Assembly (NCBI GenBank): GCA_026119855.1
Contig: JAOWBW010000481.1
Coordinates: 901,891 to 965,890, forward strand
DNA length: 64,000 nt
Source: Campanula takesimana
Taxonomy: Eukaryota > Streptophyta > Magnoliopsida > Asterales > Campanulaceae
Reading direction: 5' to 3'
Made by a program: the position numbers and the translations under genes. Positions 31,739 through 42,227 of this stretch are shown here, piece by piece; the stretch's first letter is position 1, and every line of letters starts with the position of its first letter. Below the pieces are notes generated by a model. That model saw only the letters and a program-made list of their open reading frames with translations. It was not told the origin of the DNA and searched no databases.

Positions 31739-33845
31739 TGTCACGACCCGAAGTATAGGCTCTATTTTATTAGTAATTAAATGATTATTATTTAATTATT
31801 TTCTTATTTATTTATTTATTTAAATTATTATTTATTTAAATATTTATGTGTTATAAGAAATTATGCCTAGCATTTTATTTGGGTCATTTGTGCTAGTGTA
31901 GAAATGTTGGGGTCTTAATTGTTAGTTGGGAGTGTAGTTTGTGTGTAGTGTGAGAGAGGGGGCCTAAGTGTAAGTTTTTAAAATAATTTTCCTATTCCTT
32001 CCCTCACCTCCCTACTCTCCTCTCTCACTCATCTTCCTCTTCCCTGGAAATCTCTCTCTCTCTCCAAGCTTTGTGGGTAAGTTTTCTTCTCCTTCTTCTC
32101 TCTTCATTTTCTCCTTCTTCCTCTCATCATCTCTCAATTCTTAAAACTTGAACATTGTTTAGATCGTCGCTAGGATCGCGTAGAGTCAAAAAGATTTGAA
32201 ATCCATCAACTTTGAGAATTTGCAAGTAAGTTACTTTTCCCCCATTTTAATGCTAAAATGTTCATATCATGTTCATATAATGCTTTTGTTGTTATATTGG
32301 AAGTTTTGATGAGTTTGCAATTTATTTGGAATTTATTTGGGTTTTTGGGTCAAAAATGGTGATTTTGGAATGTTGGATTTGATTCTTTGTTTTGGGTTGA
32401 TGAATGGTGTATTGGAGTCCCCACCCTAGTTATAAATTGTTTTGGTACATTAGTACATGAGTTGGAAGTTGGGATTTTGGTTAAATGTGTTTTGGGTTGA
32501 AAATGGAAGAACCCAAGTTGTTCTTCCCGATTTCTGGCAATTCCGGCATATTGTGCGACCGCACAAAACTTCCTGGGCGGCCGCGCATCTTTCTGAAAGC
32601 TTTTGTTCTTGTTTTGAGACTTTTTGGGCGACCGCACAACCCAATTTGGGCGGCCGCACAGAACCCCTGAAACTTTACATTTTGTTAAATTGTGTAATTG
32701 AAGAACGTGCTTTGGTCTAAGTCTTGGGTGTCCTTCTAGTTGACCTTAGTGAACATTGTAGTACACTTTAGTGATAGAATTGGGTCCTTTATGATCAAGT
32801 TTGTGTTTGAAATTCATTGATTGTTATTTTGGACTTCGAAGCACCTTTATTGTGTATTGTTGGTTCATTTCATCTTCTTGGTGATTACTTGGCATGATTC
32901 CCTACTTTGGAATCCTTCGTTGTTTATCGTGCTAGTATTTTATTACTTAGCCTTTACGTGAAAGTCCAGCTGGTATTTTGTGTGTGTTTGGGCGATGCGA
33001 AACATTATGATGGCACGGCCAAGTCCATTGTGATGTTGACCATTGTTTTGCCCCATTATTACCCTCCTCCAGATTGGCCTTGGATGTGAGAAGAGCTAGC
33101 TCCTTTGTGTGCATTTTAGCTATTTCTTGGAGCATGACTTTGTGGCATGTCTCCCGTCCCTTGTGACACTTCTTTTGGTTATTGGTTCCGGTACCGGGGG
33201 TTTTCTCTTCGGCTTTCATGCCATTATGAAGATGATGATTGGTTGATTATTGAAGCTGCGCAGCGATCCTTTATTTGGATGTACCAGTTTGGAAAACCTT
33301 GGCTATATCCTTTGTTATGTGTTTATTTCCGCTGCTACCTGATATATGATAATTGTTATGTGCTATGTGATACTTATTATTGTTTATTGTATATTGCATC
33401 ATAGCATGTCATGTAGTTGCATTAGTAACTTATTGAGATTTATCTCACCCCTTTTCTTTTATCCTTGTTTTTCCTTAACCGCCCCCCCCCCCAGGTGCTA
33501 AGGATTAGTCTCGCTGATCACGAGATAGAGGACGTCGAGTGTGGATCCGTTCTTTTGGGGAAGGTTGATATAGGTTGGTTTCCATTATGTAAATGTGTAA
33601 CCGTTTTGGGGTAGTTGTACCAAACAATGACGTCTTTAAGAATTGTATATTTTTATTTGTGGGGCATAAACTTGTGGAAGTTTATGATAGTAGTATTTGG
33701 CTTTTATCAAACTTTGATTTGTAAAACTTTGGATCTCTACCTTTTGGTACTAAATGAAATTTTTAACTTCGGTATTTTGGAGTTTATTGTTAGAGTCGAC
33801 GTCCAGCTCGCGGTCCCGGGGCCCGCGGGGTCCGGGGTCGCGACA
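31739..33845 (+). repeat. C 3' LTR
   Basis: 2107 bp, nearly identical to 25164-27263. It carries the same four GC dyads at 32551-32660 (cores 32555, 32577, 32628, 32650; steps 22, 51, 22 after a one-base insertion in the spacer) and a longer poly-C run (33481-33492). Confidence 0.95.
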
Positions 33846-34546
33846 CAGCACGTTAATTGACTATTAAGAAAAAGCTAGCCAAACCAACCGGTCAAAACCT
33901 AGGTGTGATATCTATACTAGTGTGGGTTGACACAGGTTAGGTAAAAGGTTCCCACCGTATACGGTGAGTGGAATAGACGAGTGACTCGAAAAGAGTGCGA
34001 CAGTAGCGCACAAATTCCTGCACATCGAATACTCCGGGTAATGGGGACCTGTGCAGTGCTGACACGGACTGTGGTAGTGTGTGGTAAGAAACTAATTCTT
34101 TTTAAGGAGAAAAGAGAGAAGTTTTTGATGTTAGGATGATGCAATGCAATGCATGAGAGAGAGAGAGAGAGAGAGAGAGAATAATGTACAAGGGAGCATA
34201 GCAGAGTTTCGTTTGATCCTAATACTAAGGTGAAAATAACAAAGGTACGAGGATGCAAGGTATACACAAAGTACAAGTATCAACAAAGTACAAGTATCAA
34301 CATCGCGGGGTGAACGGGTGCATGTGTAAACATGGCAAGTGTGTGAGGTGCATGTGTAAACATGGCAGGTGTGTGCATGTGTAAACATGGCAGGTGTGTG
34401 CATGTGTAAACATGGCAAGTGTGTGCATGTGTAAACATGGCAGGTGTGTGCATGTGTAAACATGGCAAGTGTGTGCATGTGTAAACATGGCAAGCATCAT
34501 GATGTGACGAAAGTTAGACCCACTAAGTTTGAAAAAGTTTCAAAGC
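33846..34546 (-). other. B leader, part next to PBS
   Basis: The stretch starts with the CAGCA duplication of C. It contains a GA microsatellite (34154-34180) and the CATGTGTAAACATGGCA array (34308-34496). Open frames across the array are repeat-derived. Confidence 0.78.
34308..34496 (-). repeat. Tandem array, GTGTGCATGTGTAAACATGGCA unit, about 8 copies
   Basis: The unit is about 22-23 bp, with a 5-bp extension in the first copy (GTGTGAGGTG...) and single A/G changes before GTGTGTG. Each unit contains CATGT.. and ..ACATG, so it can form a small hairpin. It lies in the transcribed leader close to the PBS. Confidence 0.9.
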
Positions 34547-34566
34547 AGTCCCCAGCAGAGTCGCCA
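34547..34566 (-). other. B primer-binding site, Tat/Ogre type
   Basis: The minus strand reads TGGCGACTCTGCTGGGGACT, one base inside the right LTR. It fixes B's minus orientation. Confidence 0.87.
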
Positions 34567-34567
34567 C

Positions 34568-35614
34568 TGTGAATACCCCTTTCCGATGAAGCGACGCATG
34601 GGAAGTATCTTGTGATTATTTTTATTTACAAAGGGAATATTCTTAACGAAATTAAAATTATGAGAGTCGCCACGCCGTTTTAATTAAAGCCAAAACATTG
34701 AAAAAAGCATTTTTAGTGGGTTCGGGGGTCAAATTACAACAAGAGAAGAATATTGGACGTTATCACTCCTATTGCCCGAATTGATCGGTCTTTCTATCAT
34801 GATGAATGTGTTAGTAGTTCACAGAAGAATCGGGATCATGCGTAATGAGGGGAAATTACCTAAAGATTAGGGTTTAGAAGTAGTTCCTAGATCATCCTCG
34901 GGTTGATGAACCCTCGATCATCATCGGCTATGAAATAACATGTAATTATGAAGATCGCAACCCTAAATATAGCATAAATAAGGTTTTAATCTAAGAACAT
35001 GAAGAACATATTATGAACATATGAATGAGCATACAAAGAATATAAAGAAACTATGAATAAACATGTACGAACATGAATATAAAAGATCTACATTAAAATA
35101 ATGTAAGAACACGAAGAAAAAGTTAGAAAACTTACCTATGTTGGCAAGAAATAAACCTTGGATCTTCTTGAGTGTTTGAATGTTAATTAGAGAGCAAAAT
35201 AGTGTTTAAGAACTCCAAAACTCGTACTTAGAACTCTCAAAATCGGATCCTTAAACCAATAGCATGGGATTGGTTTATATAGTAAACTGAGGGGAAGATC
35301 TGATGGTCCAGATCATCCGGAGCAAGGTTGGCCGCCTGGCCATTGTTGAAGCCGGTTACAATAGTGGCCGCGTGGCCAAGATCAACGCGGAGCAAGGTTG
35401 GCCGCGTGGCCAAGGTTGCCGGCTGACTTGATTCTTAAGCTAGGGTTTCTGCATGGTTTTAAGGAAACCATTTACTACCTAATTTGATAGATTTTGCCAT
35501 AAATGAGATATTTTGGGAATCCGGGACAAGTCTTTGTAAGGTTTCTAATTCCTATAAAGTCCTTGTATTTTTGGGAAAGTCCTAATAAACTCATTTTCAG
35601 GTCGGGTACTAACA
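34568..35614 (-). repeat. B 5' LTR
   Basis: 1047 bp, the copy that would start transcription. It matches 17674-18820 but lacks about 90 bp in two pieces near 34817, each bounded by short repeats (GTAG, GCAG), so the Tat hairpin module is gone. GC dyads are at 35328, 35364 and 35398 (three sites, last centre GCGT), with a TATA box at 35272-35283 (minus). Confidence 0.94.
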
Positions 35615-35619
35615 GCTTC

Positions 35620-36903
35620 CTTCCTTTTGTACATATACTTCGCTGTCCAAAGAGTCAAAATACGAGAACTCCCTATCTTGTTCTCTCTCTCTCTTCTCTC
35701 ACTATAACAAAAAGGCTCCTGCAAGTCATCTATACAATTCTGTCCTTTTTCTTTATTTTTGAGTCAACTGAAAAATAAAAAAAATAATAGAAAAAGACGA
35801 CGCTAAAAGAATATACCCACCTAGATTGAAAACCCGCAAGGGCGGTCTAGAGAAAAAATAGGGTGTGTCTAAAGGAGGTAGCATTCCTCCACCTTATGCC
35901 CTCACCAAACTGGGGCTGCCATAACGGAATTAGGCCAAGTACTGATACTCCAACAAGATCATTCCCCGCAGAAAGTCATATCCCTCCATCGAAGCTCAAC
36001 ATGGGTAACCTCTTTCTAACGCCCTCACCAAACTGGGGCTGTCCCAATGGAATTCGACCGACTACCGATGCGTCAACAAGATCACTCTCCATGAAAGGCT
36101 ATCTCTCCACCAAAGTTCAAAATGGTTCACCTCTCTCAAGTACCCCCATTCAAATTGGGGCTTCTCCAAACCAAGTCAGGTCAACTGCTTGACTACTCGA
36201 AATCACCGGCAACCCGATGAAGTCTCACTCACCCGAAGGGCTACCCTAATCAACAAACCTAACGAAGGACAAGTACTGGAATTAATTATACTGTAATAAT
36301 TATAAGGTATTTTTATAAAGTCATTACATTTTCAAAAGTATTTTCTATTACGACATGTTGTTTGTAAATCCGCACACTCGGTCTCCACCAATTTACAAAA
36401 TATCTTTTGTCTCATCTCCGTGATGTCCTAACTGACTCAGTCCTACATCTTAGGCTACCCTTAAGTCCTGCATCCCGTCTCCCATAGGTCAAAAGCCCCT
36501 AAATATCCTTTAGGAAACTCGTACCAATAGAAGTCAAGAAGTGTGTAAACCCAACTAGGGTACCCTAAGCCTGTGTAATGCGCTCTTACATGCTATCTAC
36601 ATACTACCTACGTGCTACTCGCTACTCTACGTGCTACACGTTATTTACATGCTACTTGCTACTCTACATGCTACTTGTTACTCTGCATGATACATGCTAC
36701 TGTACATATTACATAGTACATAAAAGAAATGCTTATACAATCATCCATTGAATACATATACTATGCTACTGTCTATGCTACACTAATAAACTGCAGATCA
36801 AAGAAGCCGATCCACTGACATCGCCTCGAATCCTCTTCCAAGGGCGTCCGCCTAAAGCACCACTGTCGTCACTAGAAAGAAGAGAACCACCACATTCTGC
36901 CAC
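35620..36903 (+). other. A non-coding region after nested B
   Basis: No gene is seen. It has three related segments around CCCTCACCAAACTGGGGCT (35895-36165), a diffuse repeat of ATGCTACTTGCTACTCTAC type (36590-36720), and C/T-rich sequence leading into the antisense frame. Confidence 0.65.
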
Positions 36904-38041
36904 CTAGCGGAGGCCCTTCACCACCTTCCTGTGCAATCTCCGGATCATCGCCCGCAAACCCGACTCGCGGCAAGCCATGGCCTCATACATCCGTTTAGTC
37001 ACTGAAGACGAAAGTGACATAAGCATGTCAAAATAAGTCCAAACAAGAGAGCGACTAAAAGCAAAGATGAGATGAGATGAACAGAAAGAAAGGAGGGAAT
37101 CCAAACACCCTGTCAAAGGAAGGACCTGCTGGGCCCGGTGCCACCGACTCAACATGCCTCTGCCCCATCTCCGCAGTTTCTCCTCTATCAAGGTGCGTGA
37201 GCCCCCAAAGGCGCGTCCCAACAAAGTCATCATATGAGGCTCCCTCTACAATAAACTGTCTAGCATCAAGGCCCTCGGTCAACCTAAACATGTCATGCAG
37301 AAACACTAGATCAGTCATGAACCATGGAGGAATCACCCGACTGAGAAGACACTTCCCGCCCCAGACTAGGGACAGACTCTCTCACTCAAAGTAAAGGTTA
37401 TCTCCGCCATATCCAACCAACAACCTCCGCTGGCCCGTCGCCTCAAGCATAACTGAGATCTACAACTCCGATCTAGGGAATGGTACAACTCGACCAAGCT
37501 GCAGCTCCGCTCACTGTATCCAAATCATCGCCGTGGTACCGGCATTAGTAAAAATGGTCTACAACAATCCGTACCAAGTGAATACCTAGGCGACCGCTTC
37601 TACATCATCTCCACCGTCATCGAGATCCACCAACATCGCCTGGTACCGCCTCCTAAGGCCGCCCAAACATACCCACTCCTGTCATCGGTACAATCAAACC
37701 CAATCAAGCTCGGAAGTCCATCCGTACTCCCATCTGCAAACAAGATATCATCACTCCATACTAGGGCTACCTGTGAACCGCAACCCGGTAAGAGCCGTGA
37801 AGTCCGAAGGAGCCACCATAACCTCTCCCCAATCAAAGTGGAATGTACGGGTGATATCCCATAAATGCTCCCGCAGTGCCGTGAACAGATCAGTGCTCTT
37901 GGTCAACTTTCCCTGACCGGACAAGCTCTCAAAGAACGCTCCCAAGCCGGTGGCCCGCACCTTGCTCTGTACAGTCTCTAGAGTCCTCTCCCACAAGCTA
38001 TGCACAACGCTACAAGAGCCCCTCAACTTCAAGGGTGGCAA
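36904..38041 (-). pseudogene. Antisense frame of A, plant-mobile-domain-like
   Basis: Overlapping minus-strand frames (38041-37751, 37836-37600, 37336-37055, 37233-36904) form one decayed gene. The first gives ALREHLWDITRTFHFDWGE followed by PSDFTALTGLRFTG, a pattern typical of plant mobile domain proteins (W-x-TxTFHF...GE, then DxxALTGL). Such antisense ORFs between pol and the 3' LTR are known from Tat-lineage elements, and A's own orientation (plus) fits. Frame changes make it non-functional. A captured host gene fragment is the alternative. Confidence 0.6.
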
Positions 38042-38559
38042 TATAACCTACAAACACAAACAGGTATACACAGCAAAGGTATGTGATTAACCTAGCAGTT
38101 TAACTTCATAAACATGTGTAAATATAAACTGTTGCATTAGGAGAATCCCCTAAATTCCCAGCGAATACATTAAATATCTCACAATCAAAACCCTAGTCTA
38201 CCTAGGACAAGACAAGTCAACTCCGAACAAGTCCAAAACATTCCAATAATGAACGGACAAAATAAGCTTTCTCCACGAAACACTAATGTACATTACACTC
38301 TAACAAAAGTCAAGCAACACAAAAAGCACTTTTAACAAAGTCAACCAAGTAAAAGATCGGTCAAAGATTACAACATTTTCGGACCAAAATTTACTTAACA
38401 AAAATCACGTTTTTTTAACAAAATCACCAAAATCAATACATTATACATACTACAAATAAATCAATCAACTTGGGTCGAAATCTACAAGTTTCATGAAAAC
38501 CCCAATTTAAAGTCATTAAACCCTAAGTACAAAATAAATCACTCAAACCCCGAACTTTG

Positions 38560-39470
38560 GGTAAATAACAATCAAACCCTTAATTCAAGGTAAATTACAG
38601 TCAAGTCCTACATATCAAAACAATTTACAATCAAAACCCTCCAAGGTTAATATCATCCAAATCCAAACCCCATACCTTGGGTAATTTACAATCAAAACCT
38701 CATACCTTATAACAACTTACAACTAAGTCCCTTGTATTCAATCAAACCTTCTCGTCCGAAGTAATTAACAATCAAACCTTCTCATTCGAAGTAATTTACA
38801 TTCAAATCCTCTAACGTCAACATGCTTAAACCCCAAATTTGGGTAATCTACAATCAAACCTTCTCATTCGAAGTAAGTTACAACCAAAACCCCATATCTT
38901 GGGTAATTTGCAAACAAAGCACCTCAACCTAACACCATCCAAATCCAAACCCCATACCTTGGGTAATTATCAACCAAACCCCGTAACTTTGGGTAAATTG
39001 CAATCAAACCTTCTCGTTCGAAGTAATTAACAATCAAACCTTCTCGTTCGAAGTAATCAAACCTTCTCGTTCGATGTAATTAACAATCAAACCTTTTCGT
39101 TCGAAGTAATTAACAATCAAACCTTCTCGTAATCAACAATCAAACCCTTCATGCAAGGTAAATTCCAATCAAGTCCCTCGCTCCAAAACAATTCACAATC
39201 AAGAGCAATTCACAATTAAAACCCTCTACGGTTAATATTAACATATTTAAAACCCCGAACTTGGGTAATTTACAATTACAACTCTTACAAATCAACAAGA
39301 ATTAACTTAAACCCCAAACTTGGGTAATTCATAATCCAAATCTTTACAATCAAAGTAAAATGCAAATAAACCCCAAACCTTGGGTAATCTACAAATTAAA
39401 ACTCTTTGAAATCTACATAAGATTCACTTAAACCCCAAACTATGGGTGAAATACAACTAAATTCATTTAG
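38560..39470 (+). repeat. Degenerate tandem array, about 30-bp units
   Basis: Units alternate between CAATCAAACCTTCTCGTTCGAAGTAATTAA-like and AACCCCAAACTTGGGTAATTTA-like forms. TTCGAA and CCAA..TTGG make many units partly palindromic. Unit length and sequence drift along the array. Confidence 0.82.
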
Positions 39471-39507
39471 GTCCTAAACCCTAGAAATTCACATCCAAAA
39501 CATCTCT

Positions 39508-39880
39508 AAACTTAAACAAATCCGGTCCGGAAGACCGCGTAAATTAACCAAATCCGGTCCGGAAGACCGCGTAAATTAACCAAATCCGGTCCGGAAGACC
39601 GTGTAACTTAACCAAAATCCGGTCCGGAAGACCGCGTAAAGTACCAAACTTAAACAAATCCGGTCCGAAAGACCGCATAAATTACCAATCTTAATGAAAA
39701 CGGTCCGGAAGACCGCGTAAATTAACTAAAATTGGTCCGGAAGACCCTGTAAATTTCCAAATTGGTCCGGAAGACCTTGTAAATTTCCAAATTGGTCTGG
39801 AAGACCTTGTAAACCTCCAAATTGGTCCGAAAGACCCTGTAAATTTCCAAATTGGTCCGGGAGACCTTGTAAATCACCAA
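39508..39880 (+). repeat. Tandem array, GGTCCGGAAGACC unit, 11 copies
   Basis: Units of about 30-36 bp centre on GGTCCGGAAGACC. GGTC/GACC can pair around CGGAA, and TCCGGTCCGGA is itself a dyad in the first copies. Early units read CGGTC...GACCG; later ones TTGGTC...GACC(C/T)TG. A related TTGTCTGGGAAGGCTTAATAATG unit follows twice. Confidence 0.88.
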
Positions 39881-40718
39881 AATTAACAAATTGTCTGGGA
39901 AGGCTTAATAATGTCCAAATTGTCTGGGAAGGCTTAATAATGTCCAAAATGGCTTAGGAAGGCTTCAAAATTTCTAAAAAATTAATAACCAAATCAACCT
40001 ATAATTAAAAAGCTGGGAACGTCCTTAAACCCTGAAGATTATAATGGAAGGCTGGGAACGTCCTTAAACCCTTCTTATTTGAGAAAGTTATTTGGCGTAA
40101 TACCCTGTGAACTCTAGACAATCAACGTTACCTGATTCTGCGATGCTGAGGAAATGCGAGTTAAGTACCTATTTGGTCCCTGACCTTTGGACTTTTTTAG
40201 AATCTCGTCCCTAACCAATATTCGTTTACAATTCAGTCCTCAGACTACCTACTTCGCTTACAATCTCATCCTTCCGTCCCCTTTCCGTTAAAAATTCCGT
40301 TAAATGTGCTGAGTTGGACCGATGACTCACCAAAAACATGAGTTGGCACTACACTTGTTCAAAATTGGGTGATGTGGAAATGAAGAAGGGTTAAACTGTA
40401 TATTCCTAAACTAAAGGATACCAAAAATAATTTACAAAGTATTTACAAAAGAAAGCTTAAGATTTAAAAACAATAATTATTTTATATTTCCTGAATATTA
40501 AAAATATATTTTCTCATATTTGTTTAAAAATACTTGATATTAATAAATTTATTTACAAAATAAAAAATAAATTTACCATGTTACTCTATAAATAATGAAT
40601 TTATCAAATATTTTTTCCAGATAATCAAATAGATTATATTTTTTTAAAGTAATTAATATTAGAATTCCTCCCTCATTTTGTTCTCGATTCTATAAACTTC
40701 TTGTCGAACCGTGCGTAT

Positions 40719-42213
40719 TGTTGGGTTTCGATGTAACATGCGCAGCGGAATTTAGCATTTAAAATTTTGAAACCCAAAGCCCATAGATCCGTTCATATGA
40801 TTAAATCAAATACGACATAAGAATAAAGGAATAAACTAACCCTTGATGGCTATGAATATCTAGCTTTTGAACTTGGTGGAGATTTTGAAACTTGATCAAG
40901 AACGCGAACCTTGAAGATGATGAGCTTCACCCTCTAGCGGTATCCACACCACGAACGAATATCAAGCAACTTCTTGATCTTGGTTGCTAGACCAAATTGT
41001 GAAACACACTTTCACAATTGCAAGAACTATATTGAATTTTTTTTTTTTTTTTTTTTTTTGTGTATTATTTTGTTCTTCAACCAAGAATGTCTTAGAACAA
41101 AATAAACCCTCTCTCAAACTCTTTGAGACTCACAAAATCATTCGCTTTGAGTGCTGGCCGAATTTGGTCTTTTATACACAAGTATGACCTATTCCAAATA
41201 GGAAACTTGTGTCAAAATCCTTCCAAAATTCGTTTCCAAATCAAATTAGGAATCTGCCACCCGACAGCACTGTGCGGCCGCCCAAAATCATCTGTGCGGT
41301 CGCACAACTATCTGAAGCAAAACTGGTACAAAACTGAGATAATTGTGCGGCCGCCCAGTCCATACTGTGCGGTCGCACACTTCTCTGAATGTCCAGAATT
41401 TCCAAAATTCCAATATAGTCCTTTTAAAGATTCGTTCTATTGTGTGTGACCCTCTAGGATTATACTAAGTTGGCAATGAGCTCAAACATGATCCCATAAG
41501 ATATGATTAGGTTCTAGCAAACCGTCATACCTACCCAAATAGTATAACTAGATACAAGTTCGCATTCCTTTAGAATATGTCACAATCCCTTTGTCCACGA
41601 TGTCATTGAACACAAGTCATGGTCAAACAGTCAACTTGTTTTGTTCAATACTTTCTCGATTCCGAATATGTTGATAATCCAAATGACATTGATCCAATCA
41701 ATTCATCTGAGTCCGGCCGAACATTTCATCAACATCATTCCTACGAGAGGCCCAAGCTTGACATCTCTCCGAGGAGGGACAAATCCATTTAGCTTATTAT
41801 TCTTCCCAACGGGATTCCGATTATGCCAATCATACCCTTTATAACTACTCGGTTAAAAGTAGCGTTTGAATATGTCAAACATAATGTTCATCAAGTGGAA
41901 GACTATAATAACTTCATGTCTAAGGATTCAAATGACATAACTAATATGAGATATATGTACGACATAGACCATGACATAAATCTCATAGAGCGGGTCATGT
42001 CCAGTACCTTGTTCCAAACAAGTACCCATAAATCTAACATGATCATCCCATGACCATTTAGCCTTTATACTAGTGCTTAACAAGTACTAGGGACGGGGAT
42101 TATTATAAGTAAACATGAACAACAATAATAATCAAAACATCTCTTTATTGATATGAAATAAATGATAACAATTACAACGTTTATTAAACGTGCCTAGGGC
42201 ACCACTACCAACA
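40719..42213 (-). repeat. D 3' LTR
   Basis: 1495 bp; minus strand TGTTGGTAGTGG...CCCAACA. TATA box TGTGTATAAAAGACC (minus) at 41166-41180, T23 run at 41037-41059, four GC dyads at 41271-41379. Confidence 0.97.
41271..41379 (-). promoter_or_regulatory. Four GC dyads upstream of TATA, D 3' LTR
   Basis: Cores start at 41274, 41296, 41347 and 41369; steps 22, 51, 22. In the sense (minus) direction the sites read TGTGCG-AC-CGCACA, TGGGCG-GC-CGCACA, TGTGCG-AC-CGCACA, TGGGCG-GC-CGCACA. They are about 95-210 bp upstream of the TATA box. Copia-1 has only one pair here, in another dialect. Confidence 0.83.
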
Positions 42214-42227
42214 ATCTCCCACTTGCC
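42214..42227 (-). other. D polypurine tract
   Basis: The minus strand reads GGCAAGTGGGAGAT directly before the 3' LTR (TGTTGGTAG). The pol stop codon (TAG, 42228-42230) lies at its edge. Confidence 0.8.

Larger units (their letters stand above)
25164..33845 (+). mobile_element. C, Tekay/Del-like Ty3/gypsy element
   Basis: LTRs at 25164-27263 (2100 bp) and 31739-33845 (2107 bp) are flanked by the duplication CAGCA (25159-25163, 33846-33850). Order: LTR, iMet PBS, gag-protease-RT-RNase H-integrase in one frame, PPT, LTR. I count about seven substitutions and a few length differences between the LTRs, about 0.33%. At an assumed 1.3e-8 changes per site per year this is roughly 0.13 million years. 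It sits in the leader of B. Confidence 0.95.
17674..35614 (-). mobile_element. B, Tat-like gag-protease element with nested C
   Basis: LTRs at 17674-18820 and 34568-35614 are flanked by the duplication GCTTC (17669-17673, 35615-35619). Without C the element is about 9.25 kb. On the minus strand it reads LTR, PBS, leader with repeats, intact gag-protease (24617-21738), part of the protease-RT spacer, then a long 3' region with an antisense (plus-strand) frame, repeats, PPT and LTR. RT, RNase H and integrase are absent; the break is near 20485. Confidence 0.93.
38042..40718 (+). other. A repeat-rich 3' region
   Basis: There is no gene. AT-rich sequence is followed by long degenerate arrays (38560-39470, 39508-39880), a short GCTGGGAACGTCCTTAAACCCT duplication (40011-40075), then very AT-rich sequence up to nested D at 40719. 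It resumes at 49254. Confidence 0.75.

Noticed and set aside
26906..33492. Poly-C runs in C as G-quadruplex signals
   Set aside because: Single homopolymer runs of variable length between LTRs; more likely slippage or sequencing noise.
34131..34500. Minus-strand open frames rich in CHVYTCTH repeats
   Set aside because: They are produced by the 22-bp tandem array in B's leader.
34308..39880. Regular arrays resembling CRISPR
   Set aside because: Units are contiguous and degenerate without unique spacers, and the context is plant retroelements with no cas genes.
39726..39947. Repetitive GLPDQFGNLQ open frame
   Set aside because: It is read from the GGTCCGGAAGACC array; no start context or family match.
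41037..41059. T23 run as the poly(A) tail of an inserted retroposon
   Set aside because: It is present at equal length in both LTRs of D and has no flanking duplication of its own.
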